Source: a bacterium
Lineage (GTDB): Bacteria; Patescibacteriota; Minisyncoccia; Phycocordibacterales; SBAW01
Assembly: GCA_021839985.1 (NCBI GenBank)
Contig: JAKBZO010000004.1
Span: 1 to 41,672 of the forward strand
Direction: 5' to 3'
DNA length: 41,672 nucleotides
Numbering within the stretch: position 1 is the stretch's first letter; each line of letters opens with the position of its first letter. The position numbers and the translations under genes were made by a program. The notes below the pieces were generated by a model. That model was not told where the DNA came from. It worked only from the letters and a program-made list of their open reading frames with translations, and made no database searches. Below, in pieces: positions 17,484-26,945 of the stretch.

Positions 17484-18134
17484 ATGAACCCTCGTCGAGA
17501 ACAGAATCAGATAAAGTTGTGCGTGTCCGGAGCGGCGGAGACCGCGTACTGCGGCGTCAACGCATTTGAAAAGGGCAAAGCACTCGGACGCGAGATCGCG
17601 CTTCAAGGATGTATTCTCACGACCGGCGCGACGACCGGTTTTCCGATGTGGGCGGCGATCGGCGCCAAAGAGGCGGGAGGATTTTCACTCGGCTTCTCGC
17701 CGGGCTCGTCGGAGAAAGAGCATGTCGAAGTGTACAACCTTCCGACCGACTTCATGGATGTGATCGTGTACACCGGCTTCGGCTATCCGGGCCGCGATCT
17801 CATTCTCACGCGCTCGGCTGATGCGGTGCTCTTCGGTTGCGGTCGCATCGGCACGATCCACGAGTTCACGATCGCGTTCGAAGATGAGAAGCCGATCGGC
17901 ATCCTGCAGGCAGAGTGGCAGACCGACAAGGTCATCAAGACCATTCTTGAGAACGCGCATCGCGGCGGCGAGGACCGTATCGTGTTCGACAGCGATCCGC
18001 ACGAACTGGTGCGGAAGGTGATCGAGAAGGTGGAGCACGACCGCGTGCACCGCGCATCAAAATATCTCAAGAAGGCAGGGGAGTTGGAGACCGCTGCTGC
18101 GCCGTCGCCGCTCTCCGATCTGCAGACAAAGTAG
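17484..18134 (+). CDS. LOG/SLOG-type putative lysine decarboxylase-like protein
   Basis: GCILTTGATTGFPMWAAIGAKEAGG, GFGYPGRDLILTRSADAVLFGCGRIGTIHEFTIAFE. Confidence 0.75.
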   Translation: MNPRREQNQIKLCVSGAAETAYCGVNAFEKGKALGREIALQGCILTTGATTGFPMWAAIGAKEAGGFSLGFSPGSSEKEHVEVYNLPTDFMDVIVYTGFGYPGRDLILTRSADAVLFGCGRIGTIHEFTIAFEDEKPIGILQAEWQTDKVIKTILENAHRGGEDRIVFDSDPHELVRKVIEKVEHDRVHRASKYLKKAGELETAAAPSPLSDLQTK

Positions 18135-18136
18135 AT

Positions 18137-18192
18137 ATCCCCAAAACAAAAGCGGTCTGGCCAGAGGGCCAGACCGCTTTTGTTTTGGGGAT
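18137..18192. terminator. Bidirectional terminator between convergent genes
   Basis: ATCCCCAAAACAAAAGCGGTCTGGCC AGAG GGCCAGACCGCTTTTGTTTTGGGGAT, perfect 26-bp stem. Confidence 0.92.
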
Positions 18193-18202
18193 CCTTTTTG
18201 AT

Positions 18203-18556
18203 CTATGCACCCATCTTCTTTGCGATGCGGGCGAACGTCTCCGGATGCTCTGCCGCGAGCGTCGAGAGCATCTTGCGGTTGATCGCGACATTGTGCTTCT
18301 TGAGTGCTGCGATGAGGCGGCTGTAGGAGAACGTCTCGCTGATCATATCGAGACCAGCGTTGATGCGGACATTCCACAGCTTGCGGAAGTCGTTCTTCTT
18401 ATCTTTGCGGTGCGCGAATGCGTACTTGCCGGCGTGCACGATCGCTTCGTATGCAGCACGCTTCTTCTTCGAGCGTGCAAAACGATAGCCCTTGGTGCGT
18501 GCTAGCGTATTGCGGCGGCTTTTCGCTGCCATCGTACCTCCTTTTACTCTTGCCAT
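18203..18556 (-). CDS. rplT: 50S ribosomal protein L20
   Basis: MARVKGGTMAAKSRRNTLARTKGYRFARSKKKRAAYEA...; infC-rpmI-rplT order. Confidence 0.95.
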   Translation of the reverse strand: MARVKGGTMAAKSRRNTLARTKGYRFARSKKKRAAYEAIVHAGKYAFAHRKDKKNDFRKLWNVRINAGLDMISETFSYSRLIAALKKHNVAINRKMLSTLAAEHPETFARIAKKMGA

Positions 18557-18565
18557 ACGTTGATT

Positions 18566-18606
18566 ACTTTAAAAACTTTATGAACTTTATAAACTTTACG
18601 AACTTA
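18566..18606 (-). repeat. 9-bp period repeat upstream of rplT
   Basis: On + strand ACTTTA at 18566, 18575, 18584, 18593 and ACTTAT at 18602. Confidence 0.75.
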
Positions 18607-18801
18607 TTTTGATGCCGTCGTGATGTAGCGCTGCGAGACCTTCTTGCTGAGCGAGAGATTCTGGGAGCGGCGCTTATCCATCTGCGCTGAGCGATCCGCC
18701 TTCGCATTGAAGTGGTTCTGTCCCGCCTTGCGCGCCACGACCTTGCCCGTGCGGGTGATCTTTACGCGCTTCGTGAATGCCTTGTTCGTTTTGATGCTCA
18801 T
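18604..18801 (-). CDS. rpmI: 50S ribosomal protein L35
   Basis: KTNKAFTKRVKITRTGKVVARKAGQNHFNAKADR; operon position. Confidence 0.92.
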   Translation of the reverse strand: MSIKTNKAFTKRVKITRTGKVVARKAGQNHFNAKADRSAQMDKRRSQNLSLSKKVSQRYITTASK

Positions 18802-18817
18802 ATGATGTTAATTACTG

Positions 18818-19333
18818 CTATTTCTTGCTCTCTGATTCAAGAACGGTAGACAACCCCTTCGGGCTCTTTGTGATAGGATCCGCGATCTTGTAGTCCGCAG
18901 GAATGAGCTTGAGAAAACGTTCCAAGCGCTCCTTGAGGAAGCCGAACTCCATATATTTGTATCGGCCCCACAAAAAGAGGTCGACCTTCACGCGATGTCC
19001 TTCTTTGAGCCACCCAGCTGCCTTATTCGCTTTGATATTCAGATCGTTATCGCCCGTTCCGATCTTGACCTGAATGCTCTTGGTCTCGGTGGAATGCGAT
19101 TTCGCCTTTGCTTCTCGGCGTTTTTTCTGCTGCTCGTACTGAAATTTACCATAATCCATGATTTTTGCAACCGGCGGCACCGCGTTCGGCGAGATCTCGA
19201 TAAGGTCGAGTTCAAGGTCATGGGCGCGCTGGATCGCCTCCGACAACGCCAAAACACCCAGGTTTTCTCCTTCGGCGCCGACGACGCGCACTTCTTTGGC
19301 GCGGATCTGATGATTTACACGTGCAGTTTCCAA
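18818..19333 (-). CDS. infC: Translation initiation factor IF-3, probable TTG start
   Basis: NHQIRAKEVRVVGAEGENLGVL, LDLIEISPNAVPPVAKIMDYGKFQYEQQKK; a TATAGT -10 box lies inside the longer ORF call, favouring TTG at 19333. Confidence 0.9.
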   Translation of the reverse strand: METARVNHQIRAKEVRVVGAEGENLGVLALSEAIQRAHDLELDLIEISPNAVPPVAKIMDYGKFQYEQQKKRREAKAKSHSTETKSIQVKIGTGDNDLNIKANKAAGWLKEGHRVKVDLFLWGRYKYMEFGFLKERLERFLKLIPADYKIADPITKSPKGLSTVLESESKK

Positions 19334-19410
19334 GTACCTGCTACTATAACACACAAAAAGAACCGCACAACGGTGAGGTCGGGGGTTGGTTCTGGGCTAC
19401 TATGATAGCT

Positions 19411-20004
19411 ATGCCTCGCCGACATGTCTGGTACAGCCTTCTCGCGCTGAGTGTTTTAGTGGCGGCGATCTTCTCTCTTGGTCGCGCGGCGCCGGTGCCG
19501 CCGACTCCTCCGAGCTCTGACGCGGCCTCTGCCCGCGGAGCGCTCGGCACCAGCACGGCACCGGCGCCGCGCCCACAACCTGCCGCTCTCGCCGAACTCT
19601 ATCCGGTCGTGCGCGTTATCGACGGCGACACCATCAAGATCCTCTATAAGGGCGCGACCACGACCGTACGGCTTATCGGTGTCGATACGCCAGAGACCGT
19701 TAAGCCGAATACGCCGGTGCAGTGTTATGGTCCTGAATCGTCGGCTAAGATGCATGCGCTTTTGGATGGCGAGAAAGTGGCGATCGAAACTGATTCGACG
19801 CAAGACCTTCATGATATGTACGGCCGGCTGCTCGCGTATGTCTTTCTGCCGGACGGCACGTCGGTTGATGAGCTGCTCATCGAGCAAGGCTACGGCCGCG
19901 AATACACGTTCAAAGATCGAGCGTATGAATATCAGGCGCAATTCAAACAAGCAGAGCGCGATGCGCAAGCCGCCCTCCGCGGGCTGTGGGGTGTGTGTAA
20001 ATGA
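19411..20004 (+). CDS. Thermonuclease (SNase-like), membrane-anchored or secreted
   Basis: N-terminal hydrophobic segment; VVRVIDGDTIKI, RLIGVDTPET, YGRLLAYVFL, LIEQGYGREYTF. Confidence 0.92.
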   Translation: MPRRHVWYSLLALSVLVAAIFSLGRAAPVPPTPPSSDAASARGALGTSTAPAPRPQPAALAELYPVVRVIDGDTIKILYKGATTTVRLIGVDTPETVKPNTPVQCYGPESSAKMHALLDGEKVAIETDSTQDLHDMYGRLLAYVFLPDGTSVDELLIEQGYGREYTFKDRAYEYQAQFKQAERDAQAALRGLWGVCK

Positions 20005-20063
20005 ATCGCACGCCGCGCGTGTGTGTCATACTTAAGGCATTACGAGTAGCGACAAGAACCAGC

Positions 20064-20603
20064 ATGGCCAAGTATACGGTAGAGAGATCACCACTTATCA
20101 ATTTCTTCGTGGCGGATACGCGCAGCGCGTGGTTGTGGCTGGTGCTGCGTCTCTATCTCGGCTACGGGTGGCTCACGGTCGGATGGGAGAAGATACAAGA
20201 TCCGGCATGGGTGGGAAATAATGCGGGCGCAGCACTCGCCGGCTTCATGCAAGGCGCGCTCGCCAAAACGGGCGGCGCGCACCCTGATGTCCAAGGGTGG
20301 TACGCGTGGTTCTTGGAGCATGTGGTCATTCCGCATGCCGTCGTGTGGTCGTACCTGATCGCCTGCGGCGAAGTGCTCGTCGGCATTGCGCTTCTGCTCG
20401 GCTTCCTCACCGGCGTCGCGACCTTCTTCGGCATGTCCATGAACTTCAATTATTTGCTCGCGGGCTCGATAAGCGTTAACCCGATCTGGCTCATGCTCGG
20501 TCTGCTGCTGCTCCTTTCGTGGCGCGTGTCCGGCTACATCGGGCTTGATCGATGGGTCTTGCCGCGTTTGTTCGGCTCGACCGAAGTGAAGCGGGTGGGG
20601 TAG
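20064..20603 (+). CDS. DoxX-family membrane protein
   Basis: Four-TM pattern; VLRLYLGYGWLTVGWEKI, GEVLVGIALLLGFLTGVA. Confidence 0.75.
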   Translation: MAKYTVERSPLINFFVADTRSAWLWLVLRLYLGYGWLTVGWEKIQDPAWVGNNAGAALAGFMQGALAKTGGAHPDVQGWYAWFLEHVVIPHAVVWSYLIACGEVLVGIALLLGFLTGVATFFGMSMNFNYLLAGSISVNPIWLMLGLLLLLSWRVSGYIGLDRWVLPRLFGSTEVKRVG

Positions 20604-20643
20604 TGCACGTTTGCAAGCCCCCATTCTCTGGTATCATGATCAT

Positions 20644-20922
20644 ATGACCATTGCGATCATCAATCTCATCTTGGACGCGACCATTGTCGTGCTCTCCCTG
20701 TGGGTCCTTCAGATCCTGATCGGCTACGGCGGTTTGATCGGACGCGCGCTGACCTTGATCGGCTCGGGTACGGTCATCATCGGAGTGGCGCAGATCATCG
20801 AGACGATCATGAACCAGTGGCTTACGAGCGATCCGCTGGCGATCGAGCTCATACACCGCATCATTCTCGTCATCGGCTTCATCTACATCGTGTGGGGGTA
20901 TCGGGTGCTGATGAAAAAATAG
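20644..20922 (+). CDS. Hypothetical 3-TM membrane protein
   Basis: Hydrophobic 92-aa ORF; TGgTATCAT -10 ends 6 nt before ATG. Confidence 0.6.
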   Translation: MTIAIINLILDATIVVLSLWVLQILIGYGGLIGRALTLIGSGTVIIGVAQIIETIMNQWLTSDPLAIELIHRIILVIGFIYIVWGYRVLMKK

Positions 20923-20930
20923 CCGCTATA

Positions 20931-20974
20931 GACATCAAAAAAACCGCTCTCGTGAGAGCGGTTTTTTTGATGTC
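20931..20974. terminator. Bidirectional terminator
   Basis: GACATCAAAAAAACCGCTCTC GT GAGAGCGGTTTTTTTGATGTC, perfect arms. Confidence 0.9.
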
Positions 20975-21433
20975 CTACTTTTGCAAGAAGCGACGATATG
21001 CAGCGTGCCACGCCGCCGTGCCCGCAAGAGCGATGAGCATGCTGCCGACGACGTCGATCGTATGATGCACGCCGACATATACGCGCGCGACCGCGATGAT
21101 CGCGGCGATCGTCCACAAGCTGAGGCCGAGTCGTCTATTCCAATACATGCCGATGGCGGCAAGCGCGGAAGCGAGGAGCGTATGATCGGACGGGAAACCG
21201 TTGTCGGCTGCATGAGGGATGAGCGGAGTGAAATGCCCGACCACGAACGGGCGCGGATCGAAATAGAGGTGTCCGGCAATGAGGGCGAGCACATAGGCGA
21301 ACAGCGCCGCAGGAATCGCAAAGAGCATCATGTTCTTCTGCTCCCGCCACGGCTTCATAAGAAAATATACGCCGAGGATCAGCACCGGAAGAGCGATGAG
21401 ATATTTTGCCGCGAAGATGAAGAAGGTGGTCAT
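20975..21433 (-). CDS. PAP2-family phosphatase
   Basis: GFPSDHTLLASALA and RVYVGVHHTIDVVGS PAP2 motifs; TGcTACAAT ends 7 nt before ATG at 21433. Confidence 0.85.
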   Translation of the reverse strand: MTTFFIFAAKYLIALPVLILGVYFLMKPWREQKNMMLFAIPAALFAYVLALIAGHLYFDPRPFVVGHFTPLIPHAADNGFPSDHTLLASALAAIGMYWNRRLGLSLWTIAAIIAVARVYVGVHHTIDVVGSMLIALAGTAAWHAAYRRFLQK

Positions 21434-21481
21434 ATGGAGCATTGTAGCATTTCTCACGTCGGTAAAGCAGTTTACCTGCAT

Positions 21482-21524
21482 CAAACACCAAAACCCACCC
21501 GTCGAGGGTGGGTTTTGGTGTTTG
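21482..21524. repeat. Perfect hairpin upstream of the PAP2 gene
   Basis: CAAACACCAAAACCCACCC GTCGA GGGTGGGTTTTGGTGTTTG, 19-bp stem. Confidence 0.85.
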
Positions 21525-21637
21525 TGGCGCCGAAGCGCAGGGCCGCTTCGGCATCCTACAAAATTATAGTCGCCCCTCGCCATGCTCGGGGCTCGTTAAT
21601 TTTGTGGAGATGGGGAGAGTGAACCCCGCGATCGCAG

Positions 21638-21676
21638 CCACGAAACAGCCGACGCGTAGCGTCGGCTGTTTCGTGG
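21638..21676. repeat. Perfect hairpin in the ssrA-proximal palindrome cluster
   Basis: CCACGAAACAGCCGACGC GTA GCGTCGGCTGTTTCGTGG, 18-bp stem. Confidence 0.85.
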
Positions 21677-21786
21677 GCGTCGCTGGACGCGGCTCGCCTT
21701 TTTCCTCCCGGCAGGTCGGAAAAATATGCTCCGCCGAGTTTGATTCTCATGCAGGCAAAGCAGTTTGCCTGCTCCCATCTCCACCA

Positions 21787-21823
21787 GAAAAAGTTAAAGC
21801 CCCTTTCGGGGCTAAACTTTTTC
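21787..21823 (-). terminator. Terminator of tmRNA
   Basis: GAAAAAGTTTAGCCCC GAAA GGGGCTTTAACTTTTTC on minus strand directly after the tmRNA 3' end. Confidence 0.8.
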
Positions 21824-21825
21824 GG

Positions 21826-22205
21826 TGGAGATGGGGAGAATCGAACTCCCGTGCAGTGGGTTATGAGAGAAGTGTCTACGATGCGTAGTTCATGTTGAAT
21901 GCTCAATGCGGTAGGTAGAACACGAACGAAATCCTACCGAACCAGAGTCTCGAAGTTTCGCCCCGCCGGCGAGACGATCAGCAGGGCAGAGTCTGTATAT
22001 TACACCGCGATCACACTACAGACATGGTGTGGACGGTGTCGGTTGGCTGGGGCCTAAAGTTAGGCGCGAGCGAACGCGAATTCCTGTGCCGAGAAATACG
22101 GCGAGGTAACTGAGTTTGCAGTTATGGGTCGCAAGGTTTTAAGGAGACTTGCACTCCTGCATCGCAACTTCTGTCAAAGATCCATTGTCTAGGCCAAGCA
22201 TCCCC
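21826..22205 (-). ncRNA. ssrA: Transfer-messenger RNA (tmRNA)
   Basis: 5' GGGGATG pairs with 3' CATCTCC (G3-U70 wobble); T-arm GGGAGTTCGATTCTCCC; tag ORF complement(22060..22119) GCA AAC...GCC TAA = ANSVTSPYFSAQEFAFARA; smpB adjacent. Confidence 0.92.
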
Positions 22206-22215
22206 AGTGAACCAG

Positions 22216-22253
22216 CTGGTAGGTTGTAGGTGTGAGGTTGTAGGGAAACCAAA
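22216..22253 (-). repeat. Heptad-grid element between smpB and ssrA
   Basis: Minus strand CTACAAC CTCACAC CTACAAC CTACCAG; + strand AGCTGGTAGGTTGTAGGTGT...TAGGGAAACCAAA resembles 3590-3622. Confidence 0.8.
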
Positions 22254-22283
22254 CACCGAAACCAACTGACTCAGTGCGAATGC

Positions 22284-22730
22284 TTAGCGATTCTTAAGAG
22301 TACGTTGAATTTCGCGAGAAGTGTCTCGTTTTTTGAGCACCTCGCGCTTGTCGTACTTCTTACGGCCGCGCGCGATCGCGATCTTCAGCTTCAATTTTCT
22401 GTTTTTAGAATACATTGAAAGGGGCACTATTGTCAAGCCTTTCTGCTTTTCAATGCCGGCGAGGGTTTCGATCTCTTTCTTGGTAAGGAGCAGTTTGCGC
22501 GTGCGGGTCTGTTCGTACTCCTTGGGCATGTTCGCTGGTTGATAGGGGCTGATCGACATGCCGACCACATACGCTTCGCCGCCGCGCACGATCACATGCG
22601 AACCTTCAAGTTTGCCCGCCCCGGCGCGGACACTTTTGACCTCAAAGCCGAGCAGTTCAATACCCGCCTCGAATTCTTCGAGGGTTTCGTAGTTAAAGCG
22701 GGCCTTTCTGTTTTCTATGAGGGCATTCAT
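22284..22730 (-). CDS. smpB: SsrA-binding protein SmpB
   Basis: ENRKARFNYETLEEFEAGIELLGFEVKSVRAG, GMSISPYQPANM; next to tmRNA; start chosen at MNALIEN. Confidence 0.93.
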   Translation of the reverse strand: MNALIENRKARFNYETLEEFEAGIELLGFEVKSVRAGAGKLEGSHVIVRGGEAYVVGMSISPYQPANMPKEYEQTRTRKLLLTKKEIETLAGIEKQKGLTIVPLSMYSKNRKLKLKIAIARGRKKYDKREVLKKRDTSREIQRTLKNR

Positions 22731-22847
22731 GAAATTTTGGCGCATTGCGTTGTCGGGCGCTCCGGCGCTCACTCACCTTACGAATAAGTAAGGCTCGCTT
22801 CGCTCCTCGCGCTCTCCTAGCACTGCATCCAAAATTTCATGAATGCC
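22722..22847. repeat. Palindromic intergenic element overlapping the smpB start
   Basis: GGCATTCATGAAATTTTGG (22722-22740) perfectly inverted at 22829-22847; central hairpin CTTAC GAATAA GTAAG (22777-22792). Confidence 0.85.
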
Positions 22848-22881
22848 GTGCCACGCTGAGCGTATGGTTCTACTATTACAT

Positions 22882-23196
22882 AAAAAACCGCCAGACACAT
22901 GGTCCGGCGGTGAGTGGGGGATCGAACGGCTTAGCCTTGGATGCTGGTCGAGCCTCTGCGGTTTCCCCCGAAGGTTAATCCGCAAATTGGATCCGGGCTC
23001 GTTGAGGTCTTCACCGCAACGACATATCCCGGATCGTTGGCAGCCACCCGTCTTCGACTTAGGACTCTCACCATCGGTCTACTCTAGAAGAGCGTGAGCG
23101 TAGTTCTTTCGAACAGGCCTTGGGCATCTCCTTTGGGCTGATCCCGTCCGCACGGCCTTTGCGGGGGAGTCTCTATTGATTTCCTCCATTCAATCC
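22882..23196 (-). ncRNA. Candidate large structured RNA (about 315 nt), family unassigned
   Basis: Minus-strand promoter TTGACA (23227-23232) - 18 nt - TGaTACATT; multiple stems including GATCCGGG...CCCGGATC enclosing CGTTG...CAACG, TGCGG...CCGCA, GTTC GAAA GAAC; terminator CCGCCGGAC CATGT GTCTGGCGG TTTTTT; no long minus-strand ORF across the locus. Confidence 0.65.
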
Positions 23197-23250
23197 ATCG
23201 CAAATGTATCACAAGTAGAACACGCGTGTCAAAAGTGGTATAGTCGTTGC

Positions 23251-25194
<1,944 letters not shown>

Positions 25195-25204
25195 ATGAAA
25201 TACA

Positions 25205-25235
25205 AAAAAGCGCCGACCCCTGGTCGGCGCTTTTT
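25205..25235 (+). terminator. Terminator after ftsH
   Basis: AAAAAGCGCCGACC CCT GGTCGGCGCTTTTT. Confidence 0.88.
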
Positions 25236-25342
25236 ACGATCTGACTTCATTTCTGGCCGCGCCCATTTTTTGCTGGAGCGTTGACAGAAGTATAAACTTA
25301 AGGCACTCTGGTTGCTAGTTAGGCAGCTCTTTGAGACCAGCG

Positions 25343-25395
25343 TTCGCCACAGCAGAAAGTCGCCTAGAGAATAGGCCGTTCTCTGCTGTGGCGAA
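25343..25395 (+). promoter_or_regulatory. Nested leader hairpin upstream of the 25440 ORF
   Basis: Perfect 14-bp outer stem TTCGCCACAGCAGA/TCTGCTGTGGCGAA; inner stem GCCTA GAGAA TAGGC. Confidence 0.8.
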
Positions 25396-25439
25396 ACCTG
25401 TCGGGTTGAGTCGTACAGCATGCTCCTGAGGAGAAAATA

Positions 25440-26147
25440 ATGTCGAAAGATATGTTGGGTTCAGTCGTCCGCGCCGCAGTCGGCGTCCCGCAAGATCGGA
25501 TGAATGCGCTCGCGAAGCTTGCGAGCGCGATGGCGGCAAGCGCCTCGGAGGGGAGGGCGTGGCACGCGCATCTCAAGACCTTGCTCCAGCAAGGTCTGCC
25601 CTCATCCGAAGGTATCGCGCCTACCACGTTCGAGCGCAACGAGTACGGCCACATCGTCTTCACGATCACCGGCCTTGACCTCACGGGCGCCGAAGAGATC
25701 GAGCGGCTCGAAACTGCCGATTATCGCATTGGCGGCTACGCGCGGCAAATGCTCACCAGCACGAAGGGCGATAGTTATGATGCCAATCATCGGCTCATTG
25801 CTGGGCGGCAGTACAGGATCGCCCTCCTGCCGGGTAAGCACATCGTTCGCGACTCGGATCGCACGACGAACAACTTGCGTGCGGAGGGTATGAAGCTCGG
25901 CTACGGCAAGCCGCTCGCCGGCGTCGCGCCTCGCATTCGCGAGGTCGTATCTGACAAGCGGATGGGAGAAATGGGGTTCGAGTACATAGCCACCCTCCAT
26001 GATTCGATCACCGATGCAGACGGCTTCCCGGGCGTCCTCGGTGCGAGCCGCCGCGATAGCGGACGACGGCTGGGCGGCGCTTGGGGTCGTCCCGGCGAAC
26101 TGTGGAATGACATCGGCGCCTTCCCCTTCCTGCTTCCCGCAAGTTAG
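25440..26147 (+). CDS. Hypothetical protein; apparent paralogue of 4331-4924
   Basis: ATG preceded by TGAGGAGAAAATA (strong SD); C-terminal pattern MGFEYIATLHDSITDADGFPGVLGASRRDSGRRLGG...FPFLLP. Confidence 0.75.
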   Translation: MSKDMLGSVVRAAVGVPQDRMNALAKLASAMAASASEGRAWHAHLKTLLQQGLPSSEGIAPTTFERNEYGHIVFTITGLDLTGAEEIERLETADYRIGGYARQMLTSTKGDSYDANHRLIAGRQYRIALLPGKHIVRDSDRTTNNLRAEGMKLGYGKPLAGVAPRIREVVSDKRMGEMGFEYIATLHDSITDADGFPGVLGASRRDSGRRLGGAWGRPGELWNDIGAFPFLLPAS

Positions 26148-26181
26148 CGTTCTGGACTCAGTCGCTCGTGAACGTTTCAGC

Positions 26182-26213
26182 CCCGCATCACGCAAGCGAT
26201 GCGGGACTTTCTT
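26182..26213 (+). terminator. Terminator
   Basis: CCCGCATC ACGCAAGC GATGCGGG followed by a T-rich tract. Confidence 0.7.
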
Positions 26214-26229
26214 TTATTATGTTTTGGCA

Positions 26230-26640
26230 CTAATTCACTACCTGCGTGCAGTAGGCGCAGCGGTGCGCGGTGAGGGGAATGTCGCTGAGGCACTCCGGAC
26301 ATTTCTTCGTGGTCGGATCGGCGGGCGGCTCGGTTCGCATGCGCGAGATGAGCGTGTTGATCGGCGTCACGACGAAGAAGTACACCGCGATCGCCGTGAG
26401 GAGAAAGGATATGAGCGTGTTGATCAGCTCGCCGTACATGAACTGGCTGCCGTTGATCGTGAAATAGAGACCGGCGAAATTCGGCGCGGCGAACACTGCG
26501 GCGATGGAGGGCGTGAGCAGATCTTTCACGAGCGCGGTGACGACCAGGTTGAATGACGCGCCCATGATAACGCCGACCGCCAGGTCGACGACGTTTCCGC
26601 GCAGGATGAATTGTTTGAAACCGGCGAGGATCTTTCTCAT
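26230..26640 (-). CDS. mscL: Large-conductance mechanosensitive channel MscL with C-terminal zinc-ribbon
   Basis: FILRGNVVDLAVGVIMGASFNLVVTALVKDLLTP; C-terminal CPECLSDIPLTAHRCAYC. Confidence 0.92.
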   Translation of the reverse strand: MRKILAGFKQFILRGNVVDLAVGVIMGASFNLVVTALVKDLLTPSIAAVFAAPNFAGLYFTINGSQFMYGELINTLISFLLTAIAVYFFVVTPINTLISRMRTEPPADPTTKKCPECLSDIPLTAHRCAYCTQVVN

Positions 26641-26779
26641 ATATCGGTACTATATCACTATTGTCACCAGCGTCCGTGGCGAGTAGAGTGTACTCCATGG
26701 GCGTATAGCTCATCCGCCATTGGGCAGAGGCAGAGCCATCGGCTTATAATGACGAAGGAGTGAGATTGAAAATAAACGT

Positions 26780-26853
26780 GGGTGCGTAGCTCAGTTGGTT
26801 AGAGCACGGAGCTTATACCTCCGCGGTCCCTGGTTCGAGTCCAGGCGCACCCA
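26780..26853 (+). tRNA. tRNA-Ile, anticodon TAT (reads AUA)
   Basis: GGGTGCG/CGCACCC acceptor, D-arm GCTC..GAGC, anticodon arm CGGAG CTTATAC CTCCG, T-arm CCTGG TTCGAGT CCAGG; CCA not encoded; TATAAT at 26745-26750. Confidence 0.93.
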
Positions 26854-26945
26854 CGTTTGTTTTTAGATCGAGCGAGCGACGATGTTGTGCGAGCTGTTCA
26901 CAACTGCAAGCGGCTTCTCGGGGCGGTGCTATCCTTGAATCAAGG

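Noticed and set aside
21556-21906. 116-aa ORFs across the ssrA palindrome cluster (both strands)
   Set aside because: They translate hairpins and the tmRNA 3' end; low-complexity, no start context
22882-23196. RNase P, SRP RNA or second tmRNA identity for the large minus-strand RNA
   Set aside because: Lacks GAGGAAAGUCC/ACAGAA (RNase P), GGAAGCAGCC (SRP) and a closed T-arm (tmRNA); left unassigned
25302-25315. Sigma-54 promoter (GGCACTCTGGTTGC)
   Set aside because: Spacing fits, but the related site at 5021 lacks the -12 GC and rpoN is not expected in CPR-type genomes; too weak to call
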